In this document: positions 62,433 through 64,000 of the stretch, piece after piece
Layout of the letters: every line of letters starts with the position of its first letter
Numbering within the stretch: the first letter of the stretch is position 1
NCBI RefSeq assembly: GCF_001425025.1
Contig: NZ_LMDE01000001.1
Location: 540,751 to 604,750, forward strand
Origin: Nocardioides sp. Root122
GTDB lineage: Bacteria > Actinomycetota > Actinomycetes > Propionibacteriales > Nocardioidaceae
Direction of reading: 5' to 3'
Length of the DNA: 64,000 bases
The notes under the pieces: model-generated
Seen by the model: the letters and a program-made list of their open reading frames with translations, nothing else
What the model was told of the DNA's origin: nothing
The model's database searches: none
Position numbers and translations under genes: made by a program

Positions 62433-63746
62433 ATGGCGAACACTCGGGCGACCCGCTGCACCTTCATCCCACCCTGGCTCGCGGAGCGGGTGGACGGACC
62501 CGACGCGGTCCTGCGGGACGAGGCGTTCCGCGCCCAGCGTGGCGTGACCGGCCTGCCGCACGCGACCGTGGCGCCGGCGGGGGCCGCGTGGACCGTGCAC
62601 GACGGCGGGTCGACGACCGACCTGCCGGGCCGGTCCGCCCGTTCCGACGGCGAGCCCGCCACCGGTGACGCCGCCGTCGACGAGGCAGCGGACGGCATCG
62701 AGGCCACGCTCGCGATGTGGGCCGAGGACCTGGGGCGCAGCTCGTTCGACGGGGCCGGGGCGCAGGTCAGCCTCACCGTCCACTACGGCTCCCGCTACAA
62801 CAACGCGTTCTGGGACGGCACCCAGCTGGTCTTCGGCGACGGCGACGGTGAGGTCTTCGAGCGCTTCACCAAGCCGGTCGACGTGCTCGCCCACGAGTTC
62901 GGCCACGGCGTCGTCGAGCACACCTGCAACCTCGTCTACCGCGGCCAGTCCGGCGCGCTCAACGAGTCGGTCGCCGACGCGTTCGCCGCCTGCCTCAAGC
63001 AGCGTGTCCTGGGCCAGCAGGCCGCCGACGGCGACTGGCTCATCGGCGAGGGGATCTTCCGCCCGTCCGTGCAGGCACGGGCGCTGCGCGACATGGCCGC
63101 TCCCGGCACGGCCTACGACGACCCCGACCTCGGCAAGGACCCGCAGGTCGGGCACATGGACGACTTCGTGGTCACCACCTCCGACAACGGCGGCGTCCAC
63201 CTCAACTCCGGCATCCCCAACCGGGCCTTCCAGCTCGCCGCCGTCGCCATCGGAGGCACGGCGATCGCCGGCGCGGGCCAGGTCTGGTACGCCGCCCTCA
63301 CCGGCGGCGACGTCCCGGAGGACTCCGACTTCGCCACCTTCGCGGCGGCCACGGTCGCGGCGGCCGGGCCGCACGCCGACGTCGTACGCCAGGCGTGGGC
63401 GCAGGTGGGGGTCGTCCCGGCGGACGCCGTCGGTGCTCCCGTCCCGCAGCCGCCAGGGCAGTCGGCGGCCGGGGTGCTGCGGGTGGAGCGGTCGGGTGGC
63501 TTCGCAGGCCGCACCGAGACGGCGGAGGTCGACCTCGACGACGACGACGAGCCGGACCTGCGTGACCTGGTCGCTGATGCCGGGCTGGCGTCCGACGACC
63601 TCCGCGAGGGCGACCCGACGACCAAGCCCGACATGTTCCTCTACTCCTTCACCCTCGGCGAGCGCACCGTGCGCGTGCCCGAGCACCGGCTCACCGCGAG
63701 CCAGGCCGAGCTCGCGCGCCGCGTCCTGCGCCGCAACCAGTTCTGA
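62433..63746 (+). CDS. M4 (thermolysin-type) metallopeptidase with C-terminal emfourin-like domain
   Basis: A 437-residue protein with no classical signal peptide, like protealysin. A short propeptide precedes the M4 domain. Zinc ligands are in HEFGH at 154-158 and NESVADAF (E178), with the catalytic His in NGGVHLNSGIPNRAF. Residues about 348-437 (RVERSGGFAGRTETAEVDL...DMFLYSFTLGERTVRVPEHRLT) match the small protealysin inhibitor emfourin, so the enzyme seems fused to its inhibitor. It precedes the macrodomain gene by 10 bases. TAGACC lies 6 bases before the start. Confidence 0.88.
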   Translation: MANTRATRCTFIPPWLAERVDGPDAVLRDEAFRAQRGVTGLPHATVAPAGAAWTVHDGGSTTDLPGRSARSDGEPATGDAAVDEAADGIEATLAMWAEDLGRSSFDGAGAQVSLTVHYGSRYNNAFWDGTQLVFGDGDGEVFERFTKPVDVLAHEFGHGVVEHTCNLVYRGQSGALNESVADAFAACLKQRVLGQQAADGDWLIGEGIFRPSVQARALRDMAAPGTAYDDPDLGKDPQVGHMDDFVVTTSDNGGVHLNSGIPNRAFQLAAVAIGGTAIAGAGQVWYAALTGGDVPEDSDFATFAAATVAAAGPHADVVRQAWAQVGVVPADAVGAPVPQPPGQSAAGVLRVERSGGFAGRTETAEVDLDDDDEPDLRDLVADAGLASDDLREGDPTTKPDMFLYSFTLGERTVRVPEHRLTASQAELARRVLRRNQF

Positions 63747-63756
63747 GGAGACCACG

Positions 63757-64000
63757 ATGCGGATCACGGTCGTCGAGGGCGACATCACGACGCAGGACGT
63801 CGACGCGGTGGTCAACGCCGCCAACCGCGGCATGCGCGGCGGCCGTGGCGTCGACGGCGCGATCCACGCCGCAGGCGGGCCGGAGGTGCTGGAGGACTGC
63901 ATCCGCCGCTTCCCTCACGGCCTGGCCACCGGCGCCGCGGGGTGGACCACAGCCGGCCGGCTCCCCGCCCGCTGGGTGATCCACGTCGTCGGGCCCAACT
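63757..64000 (+). CDS. Macrodomain protein (ADP-ribose deacetylase type), cut by the window end
   Basis: The first 81 residues are visible: MRITVVEGDITTQDVDAVV, NAANRGMRGGRGVDGAIHAAGG and WVIHVVGPN. This is the macrodomain fold that binds ADP-ribose and often removes acetyl or ADP-ribosyl groups; the catalytic Asn-Asn and GGGVDGAIH-like loop are near normal, with GGR replacing GGG. A GAGGAG ribosome-binding site stands before the ATG, and the gene follows the M4 protease closely, likely in one operon. The rest of the protein is outside the window. Confidence 0.85.
   Translation, partial: MRITVVEGDITTQDVDAVVNAANRGMRGGRGVDGAIHAAGGPEVLEDCIRRFPHGLATGAAGWTTAGRLPARWVIHVVGPN

Overview
The window is a GC-rich chromosomal segment from an actinobacterium, most likely a member of the Nocardioidaceae or a close relative. 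This rests on the strongly G/C-biased third codon positions, frequent GTG starts, many 1-, 4- or 8-base start/stop overlaps, an F420-dependent reductase, an Xre-HbhA-DUF2516 block arranged as in mycobacteria, and a recurrent TAnnnT box 6-8 bases before the start codon that looks like leaderless transcription. No rRNA, tRNA, CRISPR array or intact insertion sequence was seen.

Layout. (1) 0.2-2.4 kb: cysD-cysN (ATP sulfurylase). Their partners lie at 9.9-12.7 kb as an overlapping operon: an APS kinase with an extra N-terminal domain, a low-molecular-weight phosphatase and a TauE/SafE exporter. (2) 2.5-9.8 kb: a GH16 lipoprotein, a large P-loop/TPR ATPase of unknown role, D-aminoacyl-tRNA deacylase, a BKACE-type enzyme and an acyltransferase-3/SGNH protein. 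(3) 12.7-15.8 kb: asparaginase, VanZ-like protein and the Xre/HbhA-like/DUF2516 group with a palindromic operator. (4) 15.9-24.3 kb: nucleotide-sugar genes: rmlC-rmlD fused in one gene, rmlB, rmlA, gmd, a second GDP-sugar reductase/epimerase and galE, with a DUF4012 membrane protein. (5) 24.3-33.1 kb: amidase, an AbiEi/Vsr-like protein, a DHPS-like/RibD-like divergent pair, a secreted beta-helix protein, a PfpI-like protein, an F420 reductase and an acyl-CoA dehydrogenase, interspersed with long hairpins.

(6) 33.1-57.6 kb is an extracellular polysaccharide locus. A P-loop kinase with a C-terminal PqqD-like domain, a second PqqD-like protein and a nucleotidyltransferase form a set resembling the HPr-rel-A systems of exopolysaccharide loci. 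They lie beside a Wzz/BY-kinase and an 11-gene minus-strand operon (50.9 to 37.3 kb): flippase, glycosyltransferases, a CMP-sugar synthetase, a four-part nonulosonate synthase fusion (CBS-NeuB-SAF-TIM barrel), an O-antigen-ligase-like polymerase and the initiating sugar-phosphate transferase. Together they should build, export and polymerise a glycan that includes an acidic nine-carbon sugar plus rhamnose and possibly 6-deoxyhexoses. Flanking genes add acyl groups and include a GT2-polysaccharide deacetylase fusion, a decayed methyltransferase and a MauE-thioredoxin fusion.

(7) 57.7-64 kb: two paralogous Tat-exported proteins of unknown function around typA, an M4 metalloprotease with an emfourin-like inhibitor domain, and the start of a macrodomain gene.

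A dispersed imperfect-palindrome repeat recurs inside or next to genes (cysC linker, gmd/epimerase 3' region, a GT4 hinge where it has expanded into 30-base tandem units). Other long inverted repeats sit in the amidase gene and two intergenic spaces.
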